A stretch of DNA of 64,000 nucleotides, taken from Prescottella equi (GTDB lineage Bacteria; Actinomycetota; Actinomycetes; Mycobacteriales; Mycobacteriaceae). The notes beneath the pieces were generated by a model. The model was not told the DNA's origin and made no database searches. It worked only from the letters and a program-made list of their open reading frames with translations. The position numbers were made by a program, and so were the translations under genes. Positions 19,315-27,490 of this stretch are shown piece after piece; position 1 is the first letter of the stretch, and the number at the start of each line of letters is the position of its first letter. The stretch is taken from positions 62,001 through 126,000 of the forward strand of contig NZ_LWTX01000006.1 of assembly GCF_002094305.1 (NCBI RefSeq), written 5' to 3'.

Positions 19315-19767
19315 GTGCACCACATCCCACCCATGCGACCGGTCGACCGCGGTCGCCCCGACACTCCCCCGCCCCAACGGGGTTGGGTCGTGGGGGTCTG
19401 GTTCGTCGTAATCGTGTCCGCGGGCGTCGCACTGAGCGTCGCACCACCGTCCACCGGCCTCGCAGTCGTCAGCGCCCTGGTGACGTGCGTCGGCGGGGCA
19501 CTCGCTGCGGCGGCGACGGCCCGCACGCTGCGGGAGAACCGCGGGCTGCGGCTGCCGTGGTCGGGTCGGCCCCCGGTTCGTCCCCGGCGATGGGACCTGC
19601 TGTCGGGTAGCGGAGCACCCATGGTGGCGTTCGGAGCGGGCGTCTTCGGCCGCACCGTGGGAAGCCCCACTACGGCTGTGGTGCTGCCGATCGCCGTCGT
19701 AGCCGTACTCACCGGCGTCCTGTGCGCCGCCCAGTGGCGGCACAACCGCCGCGTCGTCACCTCGTGA
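19315..19767 (+). CDS. Small integral membrane protein
   Basis: About 150 residues, with four hydrophobic segments (VVGVWFVVIVSAGVALSV, GLAVVSALVTCVGGALAAAA, GAPMVAFGAGVFG, VVLPIAVVAVLTGVLCAA) separated by arginine-rich loops. No family recognised. Start uncertain between GTG 19315 and ATG 19333; neither has a strong ribosome-binding site, and coupling to the NmrA-like gene ending at 19310 is likely. Confidence 0.55.
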   Translation: MHHIPPMRPVDRGRPDTPPPQRGWVVGVWFVVIVSAGVALSVAPPSTGLAVVSALVTCVGGALAAAATARTLRENRGLRLPWSGRPPVRPRRWDLLSGSGAPMVAFGAGVFGRTVGSPTTAVVLPIAVVAVLTGVLCAAQWRHNRRVVTS

Positions 19768-19780
19768 CCTGACATTCACA

Positions 19781-19796
19781 CGGTTCCACCGAACCG
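19781..19796. promoter_or_regulatory. Inverted repeat before the FAD/NAD reductase gene
   Basis: Perfect dyad CGGTTC-CACC-GAACCG ending 15 bases before the ATG at 19811. It could be an operator or a leader hairpin affecting translation. Confidence 0.4.
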
Positions 19797-19810
19797 GGGA
19801 CAATATCGGC

Positions 19811-20569
19811 ATGCAGCAGGATTCCTGGACCGCGACCGTCGTCGAACACCACCGTCTCCGCAACGATCTGGCGGTGGTGCGTCTGATCGGCGACCCCGTT
19901 CCGTTCCGTGCCGGACAGTACGTCGACGTCGCTGTGCCGCAGCACCCGCGGTTGCCGCGCCGGTTGTCCCCGGCTTTGCCGCCGTCGCTCGACGGCAAGC
20001 TGGAGTTCCATGTGCGGACGGTGCCGGGCGGTTGGGTGAGCCGCAGCATCGTCGAGGACACTCGGCCCGGCGATCGGTGGCAGATCTCCTCGCCGCGCGG
20101 CGATCTCCGCATCGACGAGGACGGCCCCGCCGTGGTGGTGATGGTCGCGGGCGGCACGGGCCTGGCCCCGCTGCGGGCGCTCATCCTGGATCTGCTGCAG
20201 GTCGAGAATCCGCCGCAGGTGTACCTGTTCGTCGGGGGCCGCACCGCCACCGATCTGTATGCGTCGGACATGCTGTGGGTTCTCACGCAGCAACTGCCGT
20301 GGCTCACCACGGTTCCGATCGTCGAGGACGTCACCGATCCGGGCGGGCCCGACGAGTGGTACGACCGCATCGTCGCCGAGGTGGGGCCGGTCAACTTCCA
20401 CGAGGACGATCTGCTCGAGGGCACCCTCGCCGACGTCGTCGCCGATCACGGCGCCTTCGTCGACCACCAGGTGCTGCTGTGTGGTTCGCCGGCGATGGTG
20501 CAGACCACCCGGGAGCGGCTGATCGCCACAGGAACCCCCGCCGAGGCCATCCGCGCCGACCCGTTCTGA
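19811..20569 (+). CDS. FAD/NAD(P)-binding oxidoreductase, globin-less flavohaemoglobin type
   Basis: 252 aa, homologous along its full length to the reductase half of the type II flavohaemoglobin at 15295: FAD segment AGQYVDVAVPQHPRLPRRLSPAL, FHVRTVPGGWVS, nucleotide motif AGGTGLAPLRAL and C-terminal VLLCGSPAMVQTT. It has no globin domain and no cysteine cluster for a 2Fe-2S centre, so it is not a KshB/HsaB-type reductase by sequence. It probably passes electrons from NAD(P)H through FAD to an unknown partner, conceivably the island's oxygenases. Confidence 0.8.
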   Translation: MQQDSWTATVVEHHRLRNDLAVVRLIGDPVPFRAGQYVDVAVPQHPRLPRRLSPALPPSLDGKLEFHVRTVPGGWVSRSIVEDTRPGDRWQISSPRGDLRIDEDGPAVVVMVAGGTGLAPLRALILDLLQVENPPQVYLFVGGRTATDLYASDMLWVLTQQLPWLTTVPIVEDVTDPGGPDEWYDRIVAEVGPVNFHEDDLLEGTLADVVADHGAFVDHQVLLCGSPAMVQTTRERLIATGTPAEAIRADPF

Positions 20570-20594
20570 CGGATCGGCGCGGGCGGCGTTCGGA

Positions 20595-22172
20595 TCACAC
20601 CGAGCGCGCGGCGCCCTCCCAGAACTGTGCGCGCAGGGCCTTCTTGTCGAGCTTGCCGAGCGGGGTCAGCGGCAGCGCGTCGACGAAGTCCACCGACTTG
20701 GGTGCATGCACGGAACCCTTTGCCGACCGGACGCGTTCGACGAGTTCGGCCGCCTCCACCGTCTGCCCGTCGCGCAGCACGACGCACGCCTTGACGGCCT
20801 CGCCCCACTTCTCGTCGGGCACTCCGACGACCGCGACGGACGCGACCGCGGGGTGCCCGGAGATGACGTCCTCGATCTCGCGCGGGAACACGTTGAAGCC
20901 GCCGGTGACGATCATGTCCTTCTTGCGGTCGACGATGTAGAGGAAGCCGTCCTTGTCGGCGCGGGCGATGTCACCGGTGTGCAGCCACCCGCCGCGCAGC
21001 GCCTCGGCTGTCTCCTGCGGCTTGCGCCAGTACTCCTTCATCACCAGCGGCCCGCGCACGCAGATCTCGCCGAGTTCGCCCTGCGCCACCTCGTTCAGGT
21101 CGTCGTCGAGCAGGCGGACGTCGAGCCACGGCACGGGGCGGCCGCACGACGCGAGTCGCTCGACGTTCTCCGGGTCGTGCTCCTCCTTGCGCATGACGGT
21201 GATCGTCATGCCGCACTCGCTCTGCCCGAAGTACTGGAAGAAGATCGGTCCGAGCTTCGCGATGCCCTCCTGCAGTCGCGACGGCGACATCGCGGCGGCG
21301 CCGTAGAACAGTGTCTGCAGGCTCGAGACGTCGCGGGTCTCGAGATCCGGGTGGTCGAGCAGCATGTAGATCATGGTGGGCACCAACATGGTCGAGGTGA
21401 TCTTGTACTTCTCGATCGCCTCGAGGACGGCGCCGGGCTCGAACGCCGGCAGCACCACCAGCGAGCCACCGCGCATCAGCGTCGGCACGAAGAACGCCAT
21501 GCCCGCGTGCGACAGTGGCGTGCACGCGAGGAACCGCATCTCGTCCGGGAACTGCCATTCGGCCATCTGGATCTGCGGCAGCGTCACGCCGGAGCGGAAC
21601 GTGTTGACCACGCCCTTCGGCTTACCGGTGGTGCCGCCCGTGTAGACCATGCTCGACGGGTCGTCGCCGTCCACGGCCGCGGCCACCAGCCGCTGCGGCG
21701 CGAACGTCTTCGCCAGTTCGAGGATGTCGACGCCCACCTCGGAGGGGCCGAGCGAGAACAGATTCTTCAGCGTCGGCACCGTGGCCTTCAGCTCCGCCGC
21801 CCGGCCCTCGAAGGCCGTCGGGTCGAAGATGAGGGTCTCGATCTCGGCGTCGCCCAGGATGTAGCTGTGGTCGTCGAGCGAACCCATCGGGGCGAGCGCG
21901 GTGTTGCGGCAGCCGAGGATCATCTGCGAGCCCACACTGATGAGGACCTCGGGGCGGTTCTTCGACAGCATCGCGACGGTCGAGCCCTTGCCGACGCCCA
22001 GCGATTCGAGGGCCTGCCCGAAACTGCTGATCTGGTCGCGCATCTGGCCGCCGGTGAGCACGACGTCACCGAGGTAGAGCGCCGGCCGGTCGGCGTTGCG
22101 CTCGAGCGCGGTGATCAGCAGGTCAGCCAGGAAACGCGGGCGGTGGAGAAGGTCGTCGAACTCGTCGGTCAT
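20595..22172 (-). CDS. Acyl-CoA synthetase (AMP-forming)
   Basis: ANL-superfamily ligase (525 aa) that adenylates a carboxylic acid and transfers it to CoA. P-loop motif SSMVYTGGTTGKPKGVV (A3), core LHTGDIARADKDGFLYIVDRKKDMIVTGG (A7-A8) and catalytic-lysine motif PLTPLGKLDKKAL (A10) are all intact. Start ATG 22172 with GAAGGA upstream. Last gene of a minus-strand series after three SDRs; a separate promoter with a KstR-like box lies in the 150 bases upstream. Substrate may be a steroid side-chain or ring-derived acid, or a fatty or aromatic acid. Confidence 0.9.
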   Translation of the reverse strand: MTDEFDDLLHRPRFLADLLITALERNADRPALYLGDVVLTGGQMRDQISSFGQALESLGVGKGSTVAMLSKNRPEVLISVGSQMILGCRNTALAPMGSLDDHSYILGDAEIETLIFDPTAFEGRAAELKATVPTLKNLFSLGPSEVGVDILELAKTFAPQRLVAAAVDGDDPSSMVYTGGTTGKPKGVVNTFRSGVTLPQIQMAEWQFPDEMRFLACTPLSHAGMAFFVPTLMRGGSLVVLPAFEPGAVLEAIEKYKITSTMLVPTMIYMLLDHPDLETRDVSSLQTLFYGAAAMSPSRLQEGIAKLGPIFFQYFGQSECGMTITVMRKEEHDPENVERLASCGRPVPWLDVRLLDDDLNEVAQGELGEICVRGPLVMKEYWRKPQETAEALRGGWLHTGDIARADKDGFLYIVDRKKDMIVTGGFNVFPREIEDVISGHPAVASVAVVGVPDEKWGEAVKACVVLRDGQTVEAAELVERVRSAKGSVHAPKSVDFVDALPLTPLGKLDKKALRAQFWEGAARSV

Positions 22173-22283
22173 GTGTGTTCCTTCTGCGTGCACGGATCCG
22201 ACGGCAGCGCTGCGCGCGCCCGTCGCGCCGGGTCGGCCAGTGTGGCCCGGGTCACCGACACGATAACCGCATTACGGCAGAAC

Positions 22284-22297
22284 TGGAACCTGTTACA
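22284..22297. promoter_or_regulatory. KstR-like box upstream of the acyl-CoA synthetase
   Basis: TGGAACCTGTTACA fits the published 14-base KstR operator TnnAACnnGTTnnA at every fixed position and lies 112 bases before the ligase start, between it and the SDR upstream. Chance matches are possible because only eight bases are fixed. Confidence 0.35.
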
Positions 22298-22321
22298 CCT
22301 TCCCGCCCGGCCCCGCACCCC

Positions 22322-23146
22322 TCAGTTCCGGCCGTCGAACAGCGCGTCGGGACGTAGCTTCTCGCCGAGCACCCGGGCGCGCTTGGACGCGAGCCGCTCG
22401 AACGACTCGGGGTGCGTGAGGATCCAGAAGTCGTCGCGGGCGATGCCGTCGAACAGCAGCTTCGCGGCCTCGTCCGCGGTCATGCCTTCCCGGATCTGGT
22501 CGCGCCAGAATCCGGCGTCGGCCGCGGTCTGCTCGTGTACCGGGGCGTCCTCGAAGATCCGCGTGGCCACCTGGCCCGGACTGAACACCGACACCGCGAT
22601 CTGCGGGAACGCCTCGGCGCATTCGAGATACACGCTCTCGGTGAGCGCCTGGACGCCGTGCTTGGACGCCGCGTACGCGGTCATCCGCGGGGTGATCGCG
22701 ATGCCGCCCACCGAGCACGTGTTGACGATGTGCGACGGCCGCGGGTCGGCGCCCATCCGCGGAACGAACGACCGGATGCCGTGGAAGACGCCGAGCAGGT
22801 TCACATCGATCACCCGCCGCCACTCGTCGGCGGGCACCTCCCACGTGAAACCGAGCGACTCGAGACCGGCGTTGTTGAGCAGCACCGTCACCTCGCCGAA
22901 CTCGGCATAGGCGGCTTCGGCGAGCGCGTCGACCGCGGCGGCGTCGCGGACATCGGTCGGCATCGCGAGCACGGCGGCTCCGTCGGCCCGCAGGTCGGCG
23001 GCGACGGCGTCCAACCGCTCGGCCGCGACGTCGGCGAGCACCACGTTCATGCCGAGCGACGCCGCGTACCGCGCGGCGCCCTCCCCGATCCCGCTGCCCG
23101 CACCGGTCACGACCGCGGTGCGGCCTCGCAGATCCTCGAGCCTCAC
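22322..23146 (-). CDS. Short-chain dehydrogenase/reductase (classical)
   Basis: 274 aa; NAD(P)-binding TGAGSGIG at residues 15-22, NNAG near 92, catalytic Ser in NTCSVGG and YAASK tetrad near 158-162. The C-terminus is longer than in minimal SDRs (a WILTHPESFERLASKRARVLGE tail), as in SDRs acting on bulky or fatty substrates. GTG start directly behind a very strong AGGAGGAGA. It follows the mycofactocin-type SDR by 10 bases and must share its transcript. Confidence 0.88.
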   Translation of the reverse strand: MRLEDLRGRTAVVTGAGSGIGEGAARYAASLGMNVVLADVAAERLDAVAADLRADGAAVLAMPTDVRDAAAVDALAEAAYAEFGEVTVLLNNAGLESLGFTWEVPADEWRRVIDVNLLGVFHGIRSFVPRMGADPRPSHIVNTCSVGGIAITPRMTAYAASKHGVQALTESVYLECAEAFPQIAVSVFSPGQVATRIFEDAPVHEQTAADAGFWRDQIREGMTADEAAKLLFDGIARDDFWILTHPESFERLASKRARVLGEKLRPDALFDGRN

Positions 23147-23156
23147 AGGTCTCCTC

Positions 23157-23990
23157 CTACTTCACGCAGTGGCCGGCATCGACCGGCAACGTCACGCCGG
23201 TGATGTAGCGGGATTCGTCGGACGCGAGGAACAGGCTCGCGTTGGCGATGTCCTCGGGTTCGATCATCGCGACGGGCAGCAGGTGCATCGACTGCGTTCC
23301 CGCCTCGAACTGTTCCTGCGTCGGCTCGTCGACACCGGGGCAGAACGTCCGCATCGTGGACTCGTTCTGGATCATCGTGGTCCGCGTGTTCGCGGGATGG
23401 ATCGTGTTGACCCGCACGCTGTGCGGCGCAAGCTCGTTCGCCAGCGACTTCATCAGGCCGACGACGCCGTGCTTGGCGGCCGTGTAGTGCCCGACGCTCA
23501 CCAGTCCGCGCAGACCCGCGATGGAGCTGATCAGGATGATCGAGCCACCGCGGCCGCCGTCGACGATGTGCGGGATGCCGGCCTTGCAGGTGCGCCACAC
23601 GCCGGTGAGGTTCACGTCGAGCATGGTCTGCCAACGCTCGGCGCCCATCTCGACGGCGGCACCGGACGAGCTGATACCGGCGGTCGCGCAGATGACGTCG
23701 AGCCGCCCGAGCGCCTCGACACCGGCGTCGACCGCGGACGTCAGCGCCTGCTGGTCCCGGACGTCGGCCTCGAACGCGCAGATCTTGCGGCCCAGCGACT
23801 CCACCTGCCGCACGGTCTCGGCGAGATCCTCCGGCGACGCTCCGGGGGTGGTCGAATGTTCGACGGGCGCGCACACGTCGACGGCGATGATGTCGGCGCC
23901 CTCCTGCGCGAAGCGCACCGCCTGCGCGCGCCCCATTCCCCGCGCGGCGCCGGTGATCAGCGCGACCTTGCCTTCGAGACGTCCGCTCAT
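23157..23990 (-). CDS. Mycofactocin-type SDR oxidoreductase, second in operon
   Basis: 277 aa. Besides the SDR core (TGAARGMGRAQAVRFAQEGA, YTAAK) it has the insertion after the second beta strand (VDVCAPVEHSTTPGASPEDLAET) that marks the mycofactocin-coupled SDR subfamily, whose tightly held NAD(H) is re-oxidised by mycofactocin rather than by exchange. That mechanism is family knowledge; no mycofactocin genes are in the window. The ATG shares a base with the stop of the preceding SDR gene. Probably oxidises a secondary alcohol in the island's pathway. Confidence 0.87.
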   Translation of the reverse strand: MSGRLEGKVALITGAARGMGRAQAVRFAQEGADIIAVDVCAPVEHSTTPGASPEDLAETVRQVESLGRKICAFEADVRDQQALTSAVDAGVEALGRLDVICATAGISSSGAAVEMGAERWQTMLDVNLTGVWRTCKAGIPHIVDGGRGGSIILISSIAGLRGLVSVGHYTAAKHGVVGLMKSLANELAPHSVRVNTIHPANTRTTMIQNESTMRTFCPGVDEPTQEQFEAGTQSMHLLPVAMIEPEDIANASLFLASDESRYITGVTLPVDAGHCVK

Positions 23991-24799
23991 CACGCCACCT
24001 TCTGGGTCTGACCGGCATCGATGACCATCTGCAGGCCTGTGACGTACCGGGATTCGTCCGATGCCAGGAACAGCACCGCATTGCTCACGTCGATCGACTC
24101 CACCCACGGCACCGGCAGCAGCATCCGCTGCGACAGCACCTCGGCGACGTCGGCCTCGGTCGGGTTCTCGAGGTCGGGACGCAGACGGGCGAACGTCGTC
24201 GGATTGATCGTCATCGGCGTCGCGACGGCGCCGGGGTGAATCGTGTTGACGCGGATCGACCGCTTGCCCAGTTCGTTCGCGAGAGTCTTGGACAGACCGG
24301 TGATCGCGTGCTTGGCCGCCGAGTAGTGCGACGCGCCGGGCACGGCCTTGATCGCGGCGGTGGAACTGACGATGACGACCGAACCGCCGTCCGGGTTCAG
24401 TTCGGCGACACCCGCCTTGACGGTGTGCCACGTGCCGGTGACGTTGACGTCGATCGACCGGTTCCAGATGTCGTCGTCGATCGTCCACGACGGTCCGGGG
24501 TTGTCGCAGATACCGGCGTTGGCGACGACGGTGTCGAGCGGGCCCAGCTCGCGCACGCCCGCCTGCACGGCCGCGGTGAGCGCGTCGAGGTCCCGGATGT
24601 CCGCGGTGCCGGTGACCGCGCGGCGGCCCAGTTCCCGCACGAGGCGCGCGGTCTCGGCCAGGTCGGCCTCCGACCGCTCCCCGGGGAGGTCGATCGCGAG
24701 GATGTCGGCGCCCTCCTCCGCGAGACGGACCGCGTGCGTGCGTCCCATTCCCTTGCCTGCGCCCGTGATGAGCACGACCTTGCCGGCCATTCGTGTCAT
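23990..24799 (-). CDS. Mycofactocin-type SDR oxidoreductase, first in operon
   Basis: 269 aa: TGAGKGMGRTHAVRLAEEGADILAIDLPGERSEADLAETARLV shows the subfamily insertion in shorter form than its neighbour; NAG near 97, catalytic Ser in VSSTAAIK, YSAAK near 162-166, and the C-terminal SDESRYVTGLQMVIDAG is typical. ATG 24799 behind AAAGGA. First gene of the minus-strand operon SDR-SDR-SDR-ligase, and divergent from the kshA-like gene across a 257-base region that holds a large compound palindrome. Confidence 0.87.
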   Translation of the reverse strand: MTRMAGKVVLITGAGKGMGRTHAVRLAEEGADILAIDLPGERSEADLAETARLVRELGRRAVTGTADIRDLDALTAAVQAGVRELGPLDTVVANAGICDNPGPSWTIDDDIWNRSIDVNVTGTWHTVKAGVAELNPDGGSVVIVSSTAAIKAVPGASHYSAAKHAITGLSKTLANELGKRSIRVNTIHPGAVATPMTINPTTFARLRPDLENPTEADVAEVLSQRMLLPVPWVESIDVSNAVLFLASDESRYVTGLQMVIDAGQTQKVA

Positions 24800-24893
24800 G
24801 GTCAGTCCTTTCGCCCTTCGCGACGCTAACCAGCGCGACCGAGCCGGCGGCAGGGTTCGTCCCGTGTGGTGGGAGGCCCCCGTGGTGTCCGGC

Positions 24894-24930
24894 CGTCCCG
24901 CATCTCACGCACTGCGTGAGCAACGGGACG
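24894..24930. promoter_or_regulatory. Compound 37-base palindrome between the SDR and kshA-like operons
   Basis: A nested symmetrical structure: outer arms CGTCCCG and CGGGACG, three-base spacers, and inner arms CTCACGCA and TGCGTGAG around a single central C. Every arm base pairs. It sits near the middle of a divergent promoter region, as expected for an operator of a dimeric or tetrameric regulator controlling both operons. Confidence 0.65.
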
Positions 24931-24962
24931 ACGTGGTGCTATACCACAGCTACCAGGGTGTT

Positions 24963-24976
24963 CCACCCAGCGGGAG
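24963..24976 (+). promoter_or_regulatory. 14-base island box, copy upstream of the kshA-like gene
   Basis: CCACCCAGCGGGAG, 80 bases before the oxygenase start, identical to 16465-16478. Confidence 0.45.
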
Positions 24977-25056
24977 AAGCCCTTCCCGCGCGACACGCCG
25001 CCGAGTTCTATGAGGCGCATCACAGGACGGCGACCCCTCACTGCACGGAGGAACAC

Positions 25057-26223
25057 ATGGCATTCGACGCTGCCCCCACCAACGACACCGACGAGATCCG
25101 CGAGATCGTGGCCGCTGCGGCGCCCACCCGTTTCGCGCGCGGCTGGCACTGCCTCGGTCTCATCCGGGACTTCAAGGACGGCAAGCCGCACTCGATCGAG
25201 GCGTTCGGCACCAAGCTGGTCGTGTTCGCCGACAGCAAGGGCGAGCTCAACGTCCTCGACGCGTACTGCCGCCACATGGGCGGCGACCTGAGCCAGGGCG
25301 AGATCAAGGGCGACACCATCGCCTGTCCGTTCCACGACTGGCGCTGGAACGGCAAGGGCAAGTGCACCGACATTCCCTACGCCCGGCGCGTTCCCCCGGT
25401 CGCCAAGACCCGCGCGTGGACCACGCTCGAGCGCAACGGCCAGCTGTACGTCTGGAACGACCCGCAGGGCAACCCGCCGCCGGCCGACGTCACGATCCCC
25501 GAGATCGCGGGCTACGGCACCGACGAGTGGACCGACTGGAGCTGGAAGACCCTGCGCATCAAGGGTTCGCACTGCCGCGAGATCGTCGACAACGTCGTCG
25601 ACATGGCGCACTTCTTCTACATCCACTACTCGTTCCCGCGCTACTTCAAGAACGTCTTCGAGGGCCACACCGCCACGCAGTACATGCACTCGACCGGCCG
25701 TGAGGACATCGTCTCGGGCACCAACTACGACGACCCCAACGCCGAGCTGCGTTCGGAGGCCACGTACTTCGGCCCGTCGTACATGATCGACTGGCTCGAG
25801 TCGGACGCCAACGGCCAGACCATCGAGACCGTCCTCATCAACTGCCACTACCCGGTGAGCAACAACGAGTTCGTGCTGCAGTACGGCGCGATCGTCAAGA
25901 AGCTGCCGGGCCTGTCGGAGGAGGAGTCGACCGGCATGGCGGCGCAGTTCGCCGAGGGTGTCGAGATGGGCTTCGAGCAGGACGTCGAGATCTGGAAGAA
26001 CAAGGCGCCCATCGACAACCCGCTGCTGTCGGAGGAGGACGGGCCGGTCTACCAGCTGCGCCGCTGGTACCAGCAGTTCTACGTCGATGTCGAAGACATC
26101 ACGGAAGACATGACCAAGCGCTTCGAGTTCGAGATCGACACCACCCGGGCGGTCGCGAGCTGGGAGCAGGAAGTCGCCGAGAACATGGCCAAGCAGGCCC
26201 CGAACTCGCCCGCGAACTCCTAG
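25057..26223 (+). CDS. kshA: KshA-like Rieske oxygenase (3-ketosteroid 9-alpha-hydroxylase family)
   Basis: 388 aa terminal oxygenase. Rieske 2Fe-2S ligands C71, H73, C90, H93 (CRHMGG ... CPFHDW); mononuclear iron site with D182, H185, H190 in DNVVDMAHFFYIH and a candidate Asp309 (QDVEIW). The segment after the iron site (YSFPRYFKNVFEGHTA) and PVYQLRRWYQQFYVDV are characteristic of KshA, which opens ring B of 3-ketosteroids by 9-alpha-hydroxylation. Rhodococci carry several KshA paralogues with different substrates, so the true substrate is not fixed. No KshB reductase is nearby. Starts an operon with the next two genes; GGAGGAAC precedes the ATG. Confidence 0.88.
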   Translation: MAFDAAPTNDTDEIREIVAAAAPTRFARGWHCLGLIRDFKDGKPHSIEAFGTKLVVFADSKGELNVLDAYCRHMGGDLSQGEIKGDTIACPFHDWRWNGKGKCTDIPYARRVPPVAKTRAWTTLERNGQLYVWNDPQGNPPPADVTIPEIAGYGTDEWTDWSWKTLRIKGSHCREIVDNVVDMAHFFYIHYSFPRYFKNVFEGHTATQYMHSTGREDIVSGTNYDDPNAELRSEATYFGPSYMIDWLESDANGQTIETVLINCHYPVSNNEFVLQYGAIVKKLPGLSEEESTGMAAQFAEGVEMGFEQDVEIWKNKAPIDNPLLSEEDGPVYQLRRWYQQFYVDVEDITEDMTKRFEFEIDTTRAVASWEQEVAENMAKQAPNSPANS

Positions 26224-26264
26224 CCTCCGGTTCGCCGAACCACACCACCCAGAAGGAAATCCAG

Positions 26265-27446
26265 ATGAGTTACGAAGTCCTGTCCCGCATCGAGGCCGCC
26301 GCCGACGACATCTTCGTCGAGGGCGTGGAGGCCGAGCGGATCGGCAAGGTGGCCGATGCGACCGCCAAGCGCATGAAGGAGGCCGGCTCGATCCGGATGC
26401 TCCAGCCGAAGGAGCACGGAGGCCTCGAGGTCCATCCGCGCGAGTTCGCGGAGACCGTCATGCGCACGGCGTCGCTGAATCCGTCGGCCGGCTGGGTCCA
26501 CGGCATCGTCGGCGTGCACCCGTGGCAGCTGGCCTTCGCCGACCCCAAGGTCCAGCAGGAGGTCTGGGGCGAGGATCAGGACACGTGGCTCGCGTCGCCG
26601 TACATGCCCGGCGGCATGTGCGTGCCGGTCGACGGCGGATACAAGTTCTCCGGCAAGTGGTCGTTCTCCTCGGGAACGGACCACTGCGACTGGGCCTTCC
26701 TGGGGGCCTTCGCCTGCAACCCGGACGGCAGCATGGAGATGCCGCCCCGGATGCTGCACGTGATCATCCCGCGCACCGACTACGAGATCATCGAGGACTC
26801 GTGGGACGTCGTGGGTCTGCGCGGCACCGGCTCCAAGGACGTCGTCGTCAAGGACGCGTTCGTGCCGGATTACCGCGTCATGGACTGCGACGAGGTCATC
26901 GACGGCACCGCGGTGCGCAAGTACGGCCGCACCGAGACGCTGTACCTGATGCCGTGGTCCAACATGTTCCCGCTCGGCATCACGTCGGCCACGATCGGCA
27001 TCTGCGAGGGCGTGCTGCACCACGCCAACGAGTACCAGCGCGAGCGGATCAACCCGCAGGGCACCGCGGTCAAGGACGACCCGTACACGATGTTCGCGGT
27101 GGGCGAGGCCACCGCGAAGCTGCGTGCGGCCCGGGACTCGCTGCTGGCCAACGTCGATCGCATGTGGGATCTGGTGGACGCCGGCAAGACTCCGACGTTC
27201 GAGCAGCGCGCGCTCGGCCGCGAGACCCAGGTCAACGCCGCCTGGCAGGCCGTCACGGCGATCGACCAGGTCTACGCCCGCTGCGGCGGCAACGCACTGC
27301 GCATGGACAAGCCGATGCAGCGCTTCTGGCGTGACGCACACGCGGGTCTGCACCACGCGATCCACGTCCCCGGCACCGTGTACCACGCGGCGACGCTGAG
27401 CAGCCTCGGCGTGGATCCGCAGGGTCCGCTGCGTTCCATGATCTGA
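26265..27446 (+). CDS. HsaA-like flavin-dependent monooxygenase, oxygenase component
   Basis: 393 aa with the acyl-CoA-dehydrogenase fold of group D two-component monooxygenases. GWVHGIVGVHPWQLAFADPKVQQEVWGED, FSGKWSFSSGTDHCDWAFLG, WDVVGLRGTGSKDVVVKD and the C-terminal QRFWRDAHAGLHHAIH all resemble HsaA, which ortho-hydroxylates the phenolic ring of 3-HSA in steroid breakdown using reduced flavin. The needed flavin reductase (HsaB) is not in the window. Forty-one bases after the kshA-like gene, with AGAAGGAA before its ATG. It could act on another phenol. Confidence 0.85.
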   Translation: MSYEVLSRIEAAADDIFVEGVEAERIGKVADATAKRMKEAGSIRMLQPKEHGGLEVHPREFAETVMRTASLNPSAGWVHGIVGVHPWQLAFADPKVQQEVWGEDQDTWLASPYMPGGMCVPVDGGYKFSGKWSFSSGTDHCDWAFLGAFACNPDGSMEMPPRMLHVIIPRTDYEIIEDSWDVVGLRGTGSKDVVVKDAFVPDYRVMDCDEVIDGTAVRKYGRTETLYLMPWSNMFPLGITSATIGICEGVLHHANEYQRERINPQGTAVKDDPYTMFAVGEATAKLRAARDSLLANVDRMWDLVDAGKTPTFEQRALGRETQVNAAWQAVTAIDQVYARCGGNALRMDKPMQRFWRDAHAGLHHAIHVPGTVYHAATLSSLGVDPQGPLRSMI

Positions 27447-27490
27447 TCCGCTGGATTACCACTACTTCGAATTCACAACGGAGACAAACC

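Noticed and set aside
19811-20569. KshB-type reductase for the KshA-like oxygenase
   Set aside because: No plant-type 2Fe-2S cysteine cluster; the sequence instead follows the reductase half of the local flavohaemoglobin.
24894-24930. Transcription terminator
   Set aside because: It lies between divergent gene starts, where an operator is much more likely.
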